Assembly: GCF_012273515.2 (NCBI RefSeq)
Contig: NZ_CP050975.2
Span: forward strand, 2,170,001-2,234,000
Direction: 5' to 3'
From: Streptomyces sp. RPA4-2
Lineage (GTDB): Bacteria; Actinomycetota; Actinomycetes; Streptomycetales; Streptomycetaceae
Length of the DNA stretch: 64,000 nt
Both the position numbers and the translations under genes were made by a program. Shown here in pieces: positions 8,661 to 16,057 of the stretch (position 1 is the stretch's first letter; each line of letters opens with the position of its first letter). The notes under the pieces were generated by a model. It did not search any database. It saw nothing but the letters and a program-made list of their open reading frames with translations, and was not told the DNA's origin.

Positions 8661-8777
8661 CGGAAATCTCCGTATCGCCGCCCCGGCCGGCGCCCGGTTC
8701 GGAATTCCCCGTATCCCCGCCACGGCTCGCGCCCGGTTCGGAACTCTCCGTACCCCCGCCCCCGCCCGCGCCCCGTT
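8661..8777. repeat. three tandem 39-bp repeats upstream of the molybdoenzyme gene
   Basis: Three head-to-tail units of exactly 39 bp occupy 8661-8699, 8700-8738 and 8739-8777. Neighbouring units differ at about 6-7 positions. Each begins CGGAA, contains CTCCGTA or CCCCGTA, and ends with a CGCCC-G-TT block. They fill the gap between the TetR stop codon and the molybdoenzyme start, so they would lie in the 5' leader or promoter of the latter. The unit length is a multiple of three, but no credible protein covers it. Confidence 0.85.
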
Positions 8778-9397
8778 CAGTCGAGGACCCGGCCCAGATA
8801 GGCGCGCAGCAGTTGCCGGGTCTCGTCGATGATCCGCTCGTCGCCCTCCGGTGCGACCCGGAAGGCGAGGTGGACCAGAGTGTCCGCGGCCTCCACGGCG
8901 ACGAGGAAGGTGCGCCGCAGGTCCTCGTCGGGGGTGCGGTCGAGATAGCCGGAGAGCAGCTCGGTGAGCCGTTCGGCGACACGGGTGTTGGGCTCGGCGT
9001 AACCGGAGCCGACCGGGATCTGGTTGCCGAAGTCGACCAGGGTGAAGCCGGGCGCGGTGCGTTTCATGGCGAGGTACTCGTCGAGCACGGCGTCCATGGC
9101 GGCCCGCCAGCCTCCCTCGCCGTCCGACTCCCCGAGGCGTTCGGCGACACGTTCGGTGTAGTGCTCCAGGTTGCGCTGGGCCAGCGCGTCGGCCATGGCG
9201 CGCTTGTTGCCGAAGAAGCGGTAGACGGAACCGATCGGGACACCGGCGCGCTGGGCCACGGCCCGGGTGCTCAGGGCGTCGTAGCCGACCTCGTCGAGGA
9301 GTCCGGCACAGGCGTCGAGGATCCTCGTCAGTCTTTCGGCGCTGCGCCGCTGGACGGGCGCACGGCGGAGCGGGGTCGCGGGGGGCACGGGCTTCAT
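8777..9397 (-). CDS. TetR/AcrR family transcriptional regulator
   Basis: A 206-aa regulator. The N-terminal helix-turn-helix is textbook TetR: RILDACAGLLDEVGYDALSTRAVAQRAGVPIGSVYRFFGNK, shown here in pieces of under twenty residues as LSTRAVAQRAGVPIGSVYRF. It is followed by an all-helical ligand domain with the usual acidic C-terminus. The ATG at 9395-9397 overlaps the lipoprotein stop by 4 nt (ATGA), so the two are translationally coupled. It probably represses its own operon and possibly the downstream molybdoenzyme. The triple 39-bp repeat downstream is a candidate target region, by position only. The ligand is unknown. Confidence 0.88.
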   Translation of the reverse strand: MKPVPPATPLRRAPVQRRSAERLTRILDACAGLLDEVGYDALSTRAVAQRAGVPIGSVYRFFGNKRAMADALAQRNLEHYTERVAERLGESDGEGGWRAAMDAVLDEYLAMKRTAPGFTLVDFGNQIPVGSGYAEPNTRVAERLTELLSGYLDRTPDEDLRRTFLVAVEAADTLVHLAFRVAPEGDERIIDETRQLLRAYLGRVLD

Positions 9398-10059
9398 GAT
9401 GCCTTTCCGCCGGTGTCCGGTGAACCTCCCGTGTCGGTGCGGGCCGTGCCGCCGTTCCCGCTCGTCGCGGTCGTCCCCGTGCTGGGCAGGGTCGCCGTGG
9501 CCGCTCCCGTGGGGGTGACCGTGCGGGTCGGAGTCCGCGTCGGGGCGGGGCCGTGCGTCGGTCCGGCCACGGACGCCGTGATGTCGGCCGTGCTCTGCAC
9601 CGGCTTGCCGTGCACGGCCCACACCGTCCGGTCGTCCGCGTAGAGGCGTGCGGTGACATGGTGGGTGCCCCGCGGCACCAGGCCGCCGGCGAGGTGGTGT
9701 TCGGCGGTGCGCAGCGTGGCGATGGCGCGGCCGTCGAGGTAGAGCAGGGCGACGCCGCGGCCGGTCACGGCCCGGGCCCTCGCCCCGGCGGGCGAGAAGT
9801 GGAAGTGGTGGACGCTCAGGCGCACGTCCCAGCCGTGGTCGAAGTCCGGCTGGACCTCGATCGCGACCTCGGGCGCGTTCTCCTTGCCGACCTCACGGTA
9901 GTGCCGTCCCCTCTCGTCCGTCCCGTCCAGGAGTCTGCCCACGGGCGAGGCCGACACCCGCTCCCCTCGCCCGTGCCCGTCACCGGAGCCGCAGCCCGCC
10001 GGTCCGCCGAGCAGGGCGCAGACCGCGAGCGCGGCGAGCGGTCCACGCTTCCACGACAT
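9394..10059 (-). CDS. putative lipoprotein with Ser/Thr/Pro-rich C-terminal tail
   Basis: A 221-aa exported protein. The N-terminus is MSWKRG followed by a hydrophobic stretch (LAALAVCALLGGPAGC), with a lipobox-like PAGC whose -3 Pro is unusual. The centre (residues about 40-150) is a beta-rich domain of the type often annotated as hypothetical lipoprotein, with EVAIEVQPDFDHGWDVRLSV-like strands. The last 60 residues are rich in Thr, Gly and Pro and probably disordered. It is translationally coupled to the TetR gene through an ATGA overlap. Function is unknown; an extracytoplasmic sensor or binding role would fit the coupling to a regulator. Confidence 0.65.
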   Translation of the reverse strand: MSWKRGPLAALAVCALLGGPAGCGSGDGHGRGERVSASPVGRLLDGTDERGRHYREVGKENAPEVAIEVQPDFDHGWDVRLSVHHFHFSPAGARARAVTGRGVALLYLDGRAIATLRTAEHHLAGGLVPRGTHHVTARLYADDRTVWAVHGKPVQSTADITASVAGPTHGPAPTRTPTRTVTPTGAATATLPSTGTTATSGNGGTARTDTGGSPDTGGKAS

Positions 10060-10271
10060 GCCCGGGAGAGTAGAACAACGGTCCGACGGCCGGATCCCCC
10101 TGAAGTCGGGTTCTCGGTCCGTGCGGCAAGCCCTGGGGCGTACGTCGCGCCCGGACCCCGGCCGCGCGCCGTGGCCGTGGCCGGTCCCGAGCGGTGCTTC
10201 GAGCGCCCTCTTGCGCACGGTGACGTCGAATCCTACGGTGATGCATAGGAATCGGGCGCGAGGGAGCGATC

Positions 10272-11612
10272 ATGAGCGGGGACGCGAGGAAGACGGCCGA
10301 GGGGCTGGCCTACCTCTCCGGATTCGGCAACGAACACAGCTCGGAGGCGGTCCCGGGGGCGCTGCCGCACGGCCGCAACACGCCGCAGCGCGCCCCGCTC
10401 GGGCTCTACGCGGAACAGTTGAGCGGTACGGCGTTCACCGAACCCAGAGCCCACAACCGGCGTTCGTGGCTGTACCGGATCCGCCCGTCGGCCGCGCATC
10501 CCGCGTTCGCGCGCACGGACAACGGCACGCTGCGCTCGGCTCCGTTCACCGAGACCGAGCCCGATCCCAACCGGCTGCGCTGGAACCCGCTGCCGGAGCC
10601 CCCCGCGGGCACGGACTTCCTCGCCGGCCTGTGGACGCTCGGCGGCAACGGCGACGCGACGCGGCGCACGGGTATGGCGGTGCACCTCTATCACGCCAAC
10701 TCCTCGATGGAGCGGGTGTTCAGCGACGCCGACGGCGAGCTGCTGATCGTGCCGGAGCGCGGCGGACTGCTGCTGCGGACCGAGTTCGGACTGCTGCGGG
10801 TGGAGCCGGGCGGGGTCGCGCTGATCCCCCGAGGGGTCCGGTTCCGGGTGGAGCTGCTCGACGAAGCGTTCGACGGCGGGCCCGGCGCGTCCGCCCGTGG
10901 CTATGTGTGCGAGAACTACGGGGCGCCCTTCCAACTCCCCGATCTGGGCCCGATCGGTGCCAACGGACTCGCCAACGCCCGCGACTTCCTCGCACCCGTG
11001 GCCGCGTACGAGGACTCCGAGGGCCCGGTCGAGGTCGTCAACAAGTTCTGCGGCAACCTCTGGACGGCGACGTACGACCACTCTCCGCTGGATGTCGTCG
11101 CCTGGCACGGCAACCATCTGCCGTACGTCTACGACCTGCGCCGTTTCAACGTGATCGGCACCATCAGCTACGACCACCCGGACCCGTCGATCTTCACGGT
11201 GCTGACCTCGCCGAGCAACACCCCGGGGCTCGCCGGCGTCGACTTCGTCGTCTTCGCGCCGCGTTGGCTGGTGGGCGAGGACACCTTCCGGCCGCCGTAC
11301 TTCCACCGGAACGTGATGAGCGAGTACATGGGACTCATCGAAGGGGCGTACGACGCGAAGGCCGAGGGTTTCGTGCCGGGAGGCGGCTCGCTGCACAACA
11401 TGATGTCGGCGCACGGACCGGACCGGGAGACCTTCGACCGGGCGAGCGCCGCGGAACTGCGGCCCCAGAAGGTCGACGACGGGCTCGCGTTCATGTTCGA
11501 GACGCGCTGGCCGGTGACCGCCACGGCGCAGGCGGCGGGCGCGGAGCACCTGCAGCGCGGGTACGACGACGTGTGGCAGGGCCTCCAGCGGCACTTCCGC
11601 CCGTTGCGCTGA
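10272..11612 (+). CDS. hmgA: homogentisate 1,2-dioxygenase
   Basis: A 446-aa Fe(II) dioxygenase that opens the ring of homogentisate to maleylacetoacetate in tyrosine and phenylalanine breakdown. The N-terminus [13 protein letters not shown] and the core [10 protein letters not shown] are typical of the family. The metal-binding region is intact: [16 protein letters not shown] supplies His and Glu ligands, and [12 protein letters not shown] the third His, so the enzyme should be active. The length equals that of bacterial and human homologues. A GGGAG-like site precedes the ATG. No fumarylacetoacetase or isomerase gene is adjacent, so the pathway is scattered, as I recall for S. coelicolor. 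The GntR-type regulator starts 27 bp downstream. Confidence 0.97.
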   Translation: MSGDARKTAEGLAYLSGFGNEHSSEAVPGALPHGRNTPQRAPLGLYAEQLSGTAFTEPRAHNRRSWLYRIRPSAAHPAFARTDNGTLRSAPFTETEPDPNRLRWNPLPEPPAGTDFLAGLWTLGGNGDATRRTGMAVHLYHANSSMERVFSDADGELLIVPERGGLLLRTEFGLLRVEPGGVALIPRGVRFRVELLDEAFDGGPGASARGYVCENYGAPFQLPDLGPIGANGLANARDFLAPVAAYEDSEGPVEVVNKFCGNLWTATYDHSPLDVVAWHGNHLPYVYDLRRFNVIGTISYDHPDPSIFTVLTSPSNTPGLAGVDFVVFAPRWLVGEDTFRPPYFHRNVMSEYMGLIEGAYDAKAEGFVPGGGSLHNMMSAHGPDRETFDRASAAELRPQKVDDGLAFMFETRWPVTATAQAAGAEHLQRGYDDVWQGLQRHFRPLR

Positions 11613-11639
11613 GCTGCGGCGACCGGTACGGATACCTTC

Positions 11640-12389
11640 GTGACCTCCTTCGCCCCGGATTCGATCGTCCTGAACCGCAAGTTGCCGCTCTGGTATCAGG
11701 TGTCGCAGTCCTTGCGCGCCTCGATACTCGGGCGGTCGCCCCAGGACCCGCTACGGCTCCCGACCGAGGAGCAGTTGGCCGGGCACTACGGGGTGAGCGT
11801 GCTCACCATGCGGCAGGCGCTCAAGGAGCTGGAGGACGAGGGGCTGATCAACCGCCATCGCCGGCGGGGCACGTTCATCGAGCCGAGTGCGCGGCGCGGT
11901 GCGCCCGTGCGGCTGCTCGGCTCGGTGGACACCATCGTGGCCCAGCAGTCGGGCATGACGACCGAGCTGCTCGGCCATGGACCGGCCCCGCTGCCCGCCG
12001 AACTCGCCGAGTACTTCCCGGATGTGGCCGAGGTGGGCACCTACCACCGGCTGCGCAGCGACGAGAAGACCGGTGAGCCGACGAACCACGCGCGCAACTA
12101 CGTGCGTCCCGAACTGGCGGCGCTGATCGACCCGCAGGACCTGGTGCGCTGGCCCATGACCAAGGTGCTCCGGGACGTGGTGGGCCTGCGCATCAGCCGG
12201 ATCACCGACACCGTGGAGGCCCGGCTGGCGGACCCGGAGACGGCACGGCTGCTCCAGGTCCCGCTGCTCAGCCCGATCCTGCACTACACGGGCATCGTGT
12301 ACGGCGAGGACGGTGTCGCCCTGGACGTGGCCCGCATCCACTACCGCGGGGACCGCTTCTCCTTCACGGTCACCCTCGACGCCCACTGA
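11640..12389 (+). CDS. GntR/HutC family regulator with UTRA ligand domain
   Basis: A 249-aa regulator starting at GTG 11640. Residues about 15-85 form the winged helix (LPTEEQLAGHYGVSVLTMRQ is the recognition region, then GLINRHRRRGTFIEP). The remainder is a UTRA-type sensor domain (ITDTVEARLADPETARLL through a C-terminal VALDVARIHYRGDRFSF). UTRA domains bind small metabolites such as urocanate, sugars or fatty acids. The gene lies 27 bp after hmgA and may control it or respond to an aromatic degradation product; that is an inference from adjacency. There is no divergent partner gene to suggest another target. Confidence 0.87.
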   Translation: MTSFAPDSIVLNRKLPLWYQVSQSLRASILGRSPQDPLRLPTEEQLAGHYGVSVLTMRQALKELEDEGLINRHRRRGTFIEPSARRGAPVRLLGSVDTIVAQQSGMTTELLGHGPAPLPAELAEYFPDVAEVGTYHRLRSDEKTGEPTNHARNYVRPELAALIDPQDLVRWPMTKVLRDVVGLRISRITDTVEARLADPETARLLQVPLLSPILHYTGIVYGEDGVALDVARIHYRGDRFSFTVTLDAH

Positions 12390-12430
12390 CGACGGCGTAC
12401 GAGGACGGTGTGCGCGGCCCTCGTCGTACG

Positions 12431-13618
12431 ATGCCCAGCGTGACGCACGACGACGACGCTCCGCTGCTCGCGGACCTCATGCCGTGGTCGGTCGCACCGC
12501 CGAGGCTGGGGCGGGGGTGGCCGGCCGCTCCCGACGCCGCGTCCCTCGGAGCGCGGTGGGACGCCCTGCTCAGGGCCGAAGGGCCGGACCGCGAGGCGCT
12601 GTTCGGCTCCACCCGCTCGCGCACTCCGCGGTCGGCGGTCCCGCAGCTTCCGGGGCAGTCCACCGGGACGGGGCGGCTGGCGCGCGAGTCGGGTCCCTGT
12701 CCGGAGCCGGTGCGCGTCCTGCACGGCCCCTTCGACGAGCAGTGGCTGATCCCGGACCACCGGCTGATCGACGCGGCGCGCCCCGAACTGTGGCGGGTGG
12801 CCGACGAGCGGCAGGCGTTCGTGGTCGAGCAGACGGTGGTGCCCGGCACGCCGGGGCCGGTCCTGCTCGCCACGTCCCTCCTCCCGCTCGGTGCCGGACG
12901 CGGCGGACGGATCCGTCCCCTCTACCGGCGTCCGGGCGGCCTCGAACCGAACCTGGCACCCGGCCTGACGGCACACCTGGGCGCCCGGCTCGGCCGCTCC
13001 CCCGACGCCCTGGACGTCCTGGCCTGGACGGTGGCGGTCGCACGGCCGGGCCGGGGTGGCCGCGTCGTCCCCCTCACCGCCGACCCGGAGGTCTGGGAGC
13101 GCGGGGTCGAACTGGGCCGCGGGATGCTGCGGCTGACGCGGCGCGACGGCGAGCGTCCCAAGCTGCCCGGAGGCCGCCGCCCGTACGTCCGCGCACCGCT
13201 TCCCGCCTCCCCCCTCGAACTGCGCTACGACCGGGACGAGGAGGCCCTGCGTCTCGGTGAGGGCCGGATCTCTCCCGTACCTCCGCATGCCTGGGACTTC
13301 GAGGTGGGCGGGGTGCGCGTCCTGGAACAGTGGTTCGCGGAACGCACCGGGACGGGCGGACCGGGCGTTCTGGAGGCGATCGGGCCGGCGACCTGGCCGC
13401 AGACCCGGACCTCCGAGCTGCTCGAACTCGTCACGGTGCTGGCGCTGCTCGGGGAACTGCGGCAGCGGCAGGCGGAGCTGACGGTGCGGGAGGCGCCGGT
13501 CGGCGCGAGCGAGCTGCGCGCGGCGGGAGTGCTGCCGGTGCCGGAGGCGGCACGACGGCCCGCGTCCGTCCTCGATCACCACGAGGAGGGCCCGGAGGGC
13601 CAGTTCGCCCTGCTCTAG
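12431..13618 (+). CDS. protein matching the C-terminal specificity region of type ISP restriction-modification enzymes
   Basis: A 395-aa protein. I recognise it as the stand-alone family annotated in Streptomyces as type ISP restriction/modification enzyme. It has RVLHGPFDEQWLIPDHRLID in the first third, GGLEPNLAPGLTAHL in the middle, a WDFEVGGVRVLEQWF block, and the conserved end RPASVLDHHEEGPEGQF. Genuine type ISP enzymes (LlaBIII-like) are about 1500 aa, with nuclease, helicase and methyltransferase parts. None of those motifs (DEAD box, NPPY) is present here. The protein is thus at most a DNA-recognition module, and may have another function. The ATG at 12431 was chosen because family members begin with MPSVTHDDD-like sequence. 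Confidence 0.7.
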   Translation: MPSVTHDDDAPLLADLMPWSVAPPRLGRGWPAAPDAASLGARWDALLRAEGPDREALFGSTRSRTPRSAVPQLPGQSTGTGRLARESGPCPEPVRVLHGPFDEQWLIPDHRLIDAARPELWRVADERQAFVVEQTVVPGTPGPVLLATSLLPLGAGRGGRIRPLYRRPGGLEPNLAPGLTAHLGARLGRSPDALDVLAWTVAVARPGRGGRVVPLTADPEVWERGVELGRGMLRLTRRDGERPKLPGGRRPYVRAPLPASPLELRYDRDEEALRLGEGRISPVPPHAWDFEVGGVRVLEQWFAERTGTGGPGVLEAIGPATWPQTRTSELLELVTVLALLGELRQRQAELTVREAPVGASELRAAGVLPVPEAARRPASVLDHHEEGPEGQFALL

Positions 13619-13887
13619 TGCCACTGGTCCAGTGCCGCTGCTTCAGTGCCGGGCCGGGGACCGGTTGGTCCGGTTCTCGGCCGGGACCCAGGGGCCGGGA
13701 GAGTGTCCACTGGATCTGCGCGCTGCCGGGCGGGAGTCAGGGCGCGTACGAGAACGAGGATGTACCCGCGCCCGGGGACACACCGGGGCGACGCTGCGCG
13801 CCGTGGGGATGACGGGCGGCGAGAGCGCAGCGTGCGCGCCGGGGTGGTGTGGTCCCCTGAGCGCGGGTCGGGTACCGCGTGACCGGA

Positions 13888-14157
13888 CTAGTGGCCGCCG
13901 AACAGGGAACGACGAAGTCGCTTCAGAGGTGCGAAGAGCGAGACCCGCCGAACGCGCGCGCCCCTGCTGTTGTTGTCCTGCGTGGTGTCACGCGCGGTGA
14001 GCTCACGCATCAGCGACGTCGCCTCGATCGTCTCGCGCTGCGGTATGGCAGGGCCACCCAGCACCGCCAGATGGCGGTCGAGTCGCGAACTGGTCGCGCT
14101 GCTCCCGCAGGTGATCGCAGGGACGCGTGCCCTGCTGCGCACTGTTATCTGTTCCAT
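13888..14157 (-). CDS. small conserved hypothetical protein (89 aa)
   Basis: The ATG at 14155-14157 has a good GGGGAGAG ribosome binding site 3-5 nt upstream. The product is basic and begins MEQITVRSRARVPAITCG, contains LDRHLAVLGG, and ends in KRLRRSLFGGH. It has no membrane segment or catalytic motif. The sequence resembles small Streptomyces proteins that I recall as conserved but unnamed. It lies 115 bp downstream of the anti-sigma factor gene on the same strand and could be read through from it. A longer GTG start at 14169 is possible but less well placed. Confidence 0.6.
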   Translation of the reverse strand: MEQITVRSRARVPAITCGSSATSSRLDRHLAVLGGPAIPQRETIEATSLMRELTARDTTQDNNSRGARVRRVSLFAPLKRLRRSLFGGH

Positions 14158-14272
14158 GTCTCTCCCCACCCGTACGAGTCCACCCGGCCCGGGCAGGCTA
14201 ACCCTATCGCTCCCTCATGGCACTCGTGTATCGCGGTCACAGGATTCACCTTCCCCGTAAGGGTGTTGACGA

Positions 14273-15064
14273 CTACTCTCCGAATCCGACCGATTTCAGG
14301 GTGAGTTGGACAACCGGCGCGGTTGTGGGCTGCACCGAGCCGCCGTGCGGCTCGACGGTCACAGCGAGTGACGTCGCCCGCGTGTTCAGTCCGGTGGCCA
14401 TCAAGGGCGTGTCGCCCTCGAAGAGCCCGAGGGAGCGCGGTCGCGCATGGGGGCGCATCAGCCACAGTTGGTGCACGCGCGCCCCTGACGGAGTGCCGAG
14501 TCCGCTCAGTGTCACGACGGCGCGCCCTTCCGACGCGGAGGCGACGACACCGATCCCCCGGCCCTGCGCGTCCCGTTGACCGGACGCCCGGGCGTCGGGC
14601 GCGGCCAGAACGTGGGCGATCTCACGCGCCTGGGCCCGCTCCTGGTCCAGCTTGTCCTGGGTCTGCGTCGCCTGTACGGCGAACAGGGAAGCGACGACGA
14701 GAGCCGCGGCGGCGGTCGCGGTGGCGAACGGGGCGAGCAGTGGACGGAAGCGCGGGGCCCGCGCACGCGAGGGTCCGTGCGCCGCCCGCGGGCGCGGTGC
14801 GCCACCGGGCGACGCCGCTTCCTGCGGGGTCGTACGCACAGCGGTCAGAACCCGTTCGCGCAGCGCGGCCGGGGCCGGAGCCGCGGTGGACCAGGCGAGC
14901 CGCACCGCGTCCTCGCCCAGCGCCCGCACCTCGGCCTCGCACCGTGCGCAGCCACGCAGATGCCGCTCGAAGCGGTGCCGCTCGTCGGGCTCCAGCGCGT
15001 CGAGGGCGTAGGGCGCCGCGAGCGAGTGCGGATCGCGACGCAGCAGACGGTCGAGGACGCTCAT
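14273..15064 (-). CDS. rskA: RskA-type anti-sigma factor
   Basis: A 263-aa single-pass membrane anti-sigma factor. The cytoplasmic N-terminal part has the zinc anti-sigma motif H-x3-C-x2-C in RHLRGCARCEAEV (about residues 35-47), preceded by YALDALEPDERHRFE. A transmembrane segment follows near residue 130 (ATATAAAALVVASLFAVQ). The extracytoplasmic C-terminal half is an RskA-like domain with VVTLSGLGTPSG, VHQLWLMRP and SLAVTVEPHGGS stretches. It would hold the co-encoded ECF sigma factor inactive until a signal triggers proteolysis. The ATG at 15062-15064 overlaps the stop of a 71-aa reading frame that separates it from the sigma gene. Confidence 0.9.
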   Translation of the reverse strand: MSVLDRLLRRDPHSLAAPYALDALEPDERHRFERHLRGCARCEAEVRALGEDAVRLAWSTAAPAPAALRERVLTAVRTTPQEAASPGGAPRPRAAHGPSRARAPRFRPLLAPFATATAAAALVVASLFAVQATQTQDKLDQERAQAREIAHVLAAPDARASGQRDAQGRGIGVVASASEGRAVVTLSGLGTPSGARVHQLWLMRPHARPRSLGLFEGDTPLMATGLNTRATSLAVTVEPHGGSVQPTTAPVVQLTLKSVGFGE

Positions 15065-15276
15065 GCGACGCCTCCCAGAAGATGCCGGGCGCTGCTGGGC
15101 AGGTCCAGAACGCGGGTACGGAGGAGGTGAGTACCGGTGGGGAGATGCCGGAAGGGGTGGCGGGGACGGGAGGAGAGCGGTCGGGAGCGGCCGGCGCGGC
15201 CACGGGGGTGCGCGCCACCGGCGATGCGGTGCCGGGTCGCGTCGTCGTGGCTCCGGGCGAGCCGGGCCCCGCTCAC
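15061..15276 (-). CDS. 71-aa reading frame exactly bridging the sigma and anti-sigma genes
   Basis: The GTG at 15274-15276 overlaps the sigma-factor stop (GTGA), and the TGA at 15061-15063 overlaps the anti-sigma start (ATGA). The frame thus joins the two genes by 4-nt overlaps on both sides. The predicted peptide is very basic (many Arg and His), starts MSGARLARSHDDATRH and ends in SSARHLLGGVA. It has no recognisable domain. Third positions are strongly GC, as in real genes here. It may be a small protein, or serve only to carry ribosomes from sigma to anti-sigma and keep their ratio fixed. Chance is possible in DNA of this GC content. Confidence 0.4.
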   Translation of the reverse strand: MSGARLARSHDDATRHRIAGGAHPRGRAGRSRPLSSRPRHPFRHLPTGTHLLRTRVLDLPSSARHLLGGVA

Positions 15277-15815
15277 GCGGCACCCCCCAGGCAGTTGCGC
15301 AGCCGCGTCAGACCGTCACGCATGCGCGTCTTGACCGTCCCGAGCGGCAGGGAGAGTCGTTCGGCGACCTCACGATAGGTGTAGCCGTCGTAGTAGGCGA
15401 GGGTGACGGACTGGCGCTGGAGGGCGGTGAGCCGGTCCAGACAGCGTCGTACCCATTCCCGTTCGAGCCCGGCCTCCACCTCCTCGGCGACCTGGTCGAA
15501 AGCGGGGTGGTGGGCCCGCTGTCCCTCGCGCTGCTCGCGTTCGGTGGCCGCGCGGGCGCTGCGGACCCGGTCGACGGCCCGCCGGTGCGCGAGGGTGAGG
15601 ATCCAGGACAGCGCGCTGCCCCGGCCGGGGTCGAACCGGGCGGCGGAGCGCCAGAGTTCGAGCAGCACCTCCTGCGACACCTCCTCCGACTGTGCGGCGT
15701 CCCGCACCACCCTGCGTACGAGTCCGAACACGGGTCCGGACACGATGCCGTACAGCTCCTCGAATGCCTTCTGGTCGCCTCCGGCCACGAGCACCAGAAG
15801 TTCGTCCGCCTCCAC
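15273..15815 (-). CDS. sigK: ECF RNA polymerase sigma factor, SigK type
   Basis: A 180-aa group 4 sigma factor beginning at GTG 15813-15815. Region 2 is complete: AFEELYGIVSGPVFGLVRRV, then EEVSQEVLLELWRSAARFDP and SWILTLAHRRAVDRVR. Region 4 contains LDRLTALQRQSVTLAYYDGY, TYREVAERLSLPLGTVKTRM and ends LRNCLGG. There are no regions 1.1 or 3. It is paired with the RskA-like anti-sigma gene downstream and lies divergently 242 bp from the DUF4331 operon, which is the obvious candidate regulon. The name follows mycobacterial SigK/RskA by similarity of both partners. The inducing signal in this organism is unknown. Confidence 0.92.
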   Translation of the reverse strand: MEADELLVLVAGGDQKAFEELYGIVSGPVFGLVRRVVRDAAQSEEVSQEVLLELWRSAARFDPGRGSALSWILTLAHRRAVDRVRSARAATEREQREGQRAHHPAFDQVAEEVEAGLEREWVRRCLDRLTALQRQSVTLAYYDGYTYREVAERLSLPLGTVKTRMRDGLTRLRNCLGGAA

Positions 15816-16057
15816 TCGTTCCCCCCTCTCCGGGCGCGCACGGCCCGTTCCTTCACCTACGTGTTCGCAGCGAGCGGTCCTTCGGATGGGTTACGGATCA
15901 GCGGACCGAAAAAGCGGGTCGGCCGCGAAAAGAAGCGAGCCCTCCGCTGAGACGAGTGGCGAAACCCGCCGTAAGAACGTTTGGGATTCGACCAATCCAC
16001 CGCGGCGACCGCTCCGAATGGCGTGCGTCAGGCAATTGGGATCTGAGGACGGACGGC

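Noticed and set aside
6417..8801. A 794-codon plus-strand frame opposite the molybdoenzyme
   Set aside because: It is the antisense shadow of a gene with intact iron-sulfur and molybdopterin motifs; the shadow has a Gly/Val/Glu-rich composition and no family resemblance.
12431..13618. An active restriction-modification system
   Set aside because: No methyltransferase NPPY, helicase or nuclease motif exists in the protein or its neighbours.
14145..14465. Additional gene between the anti-sigma factor and the 89-aa gene
   Set aside because: The candidate frame is antisense or out of phase with the better supported anti-sigma gene and has no ribosome site.
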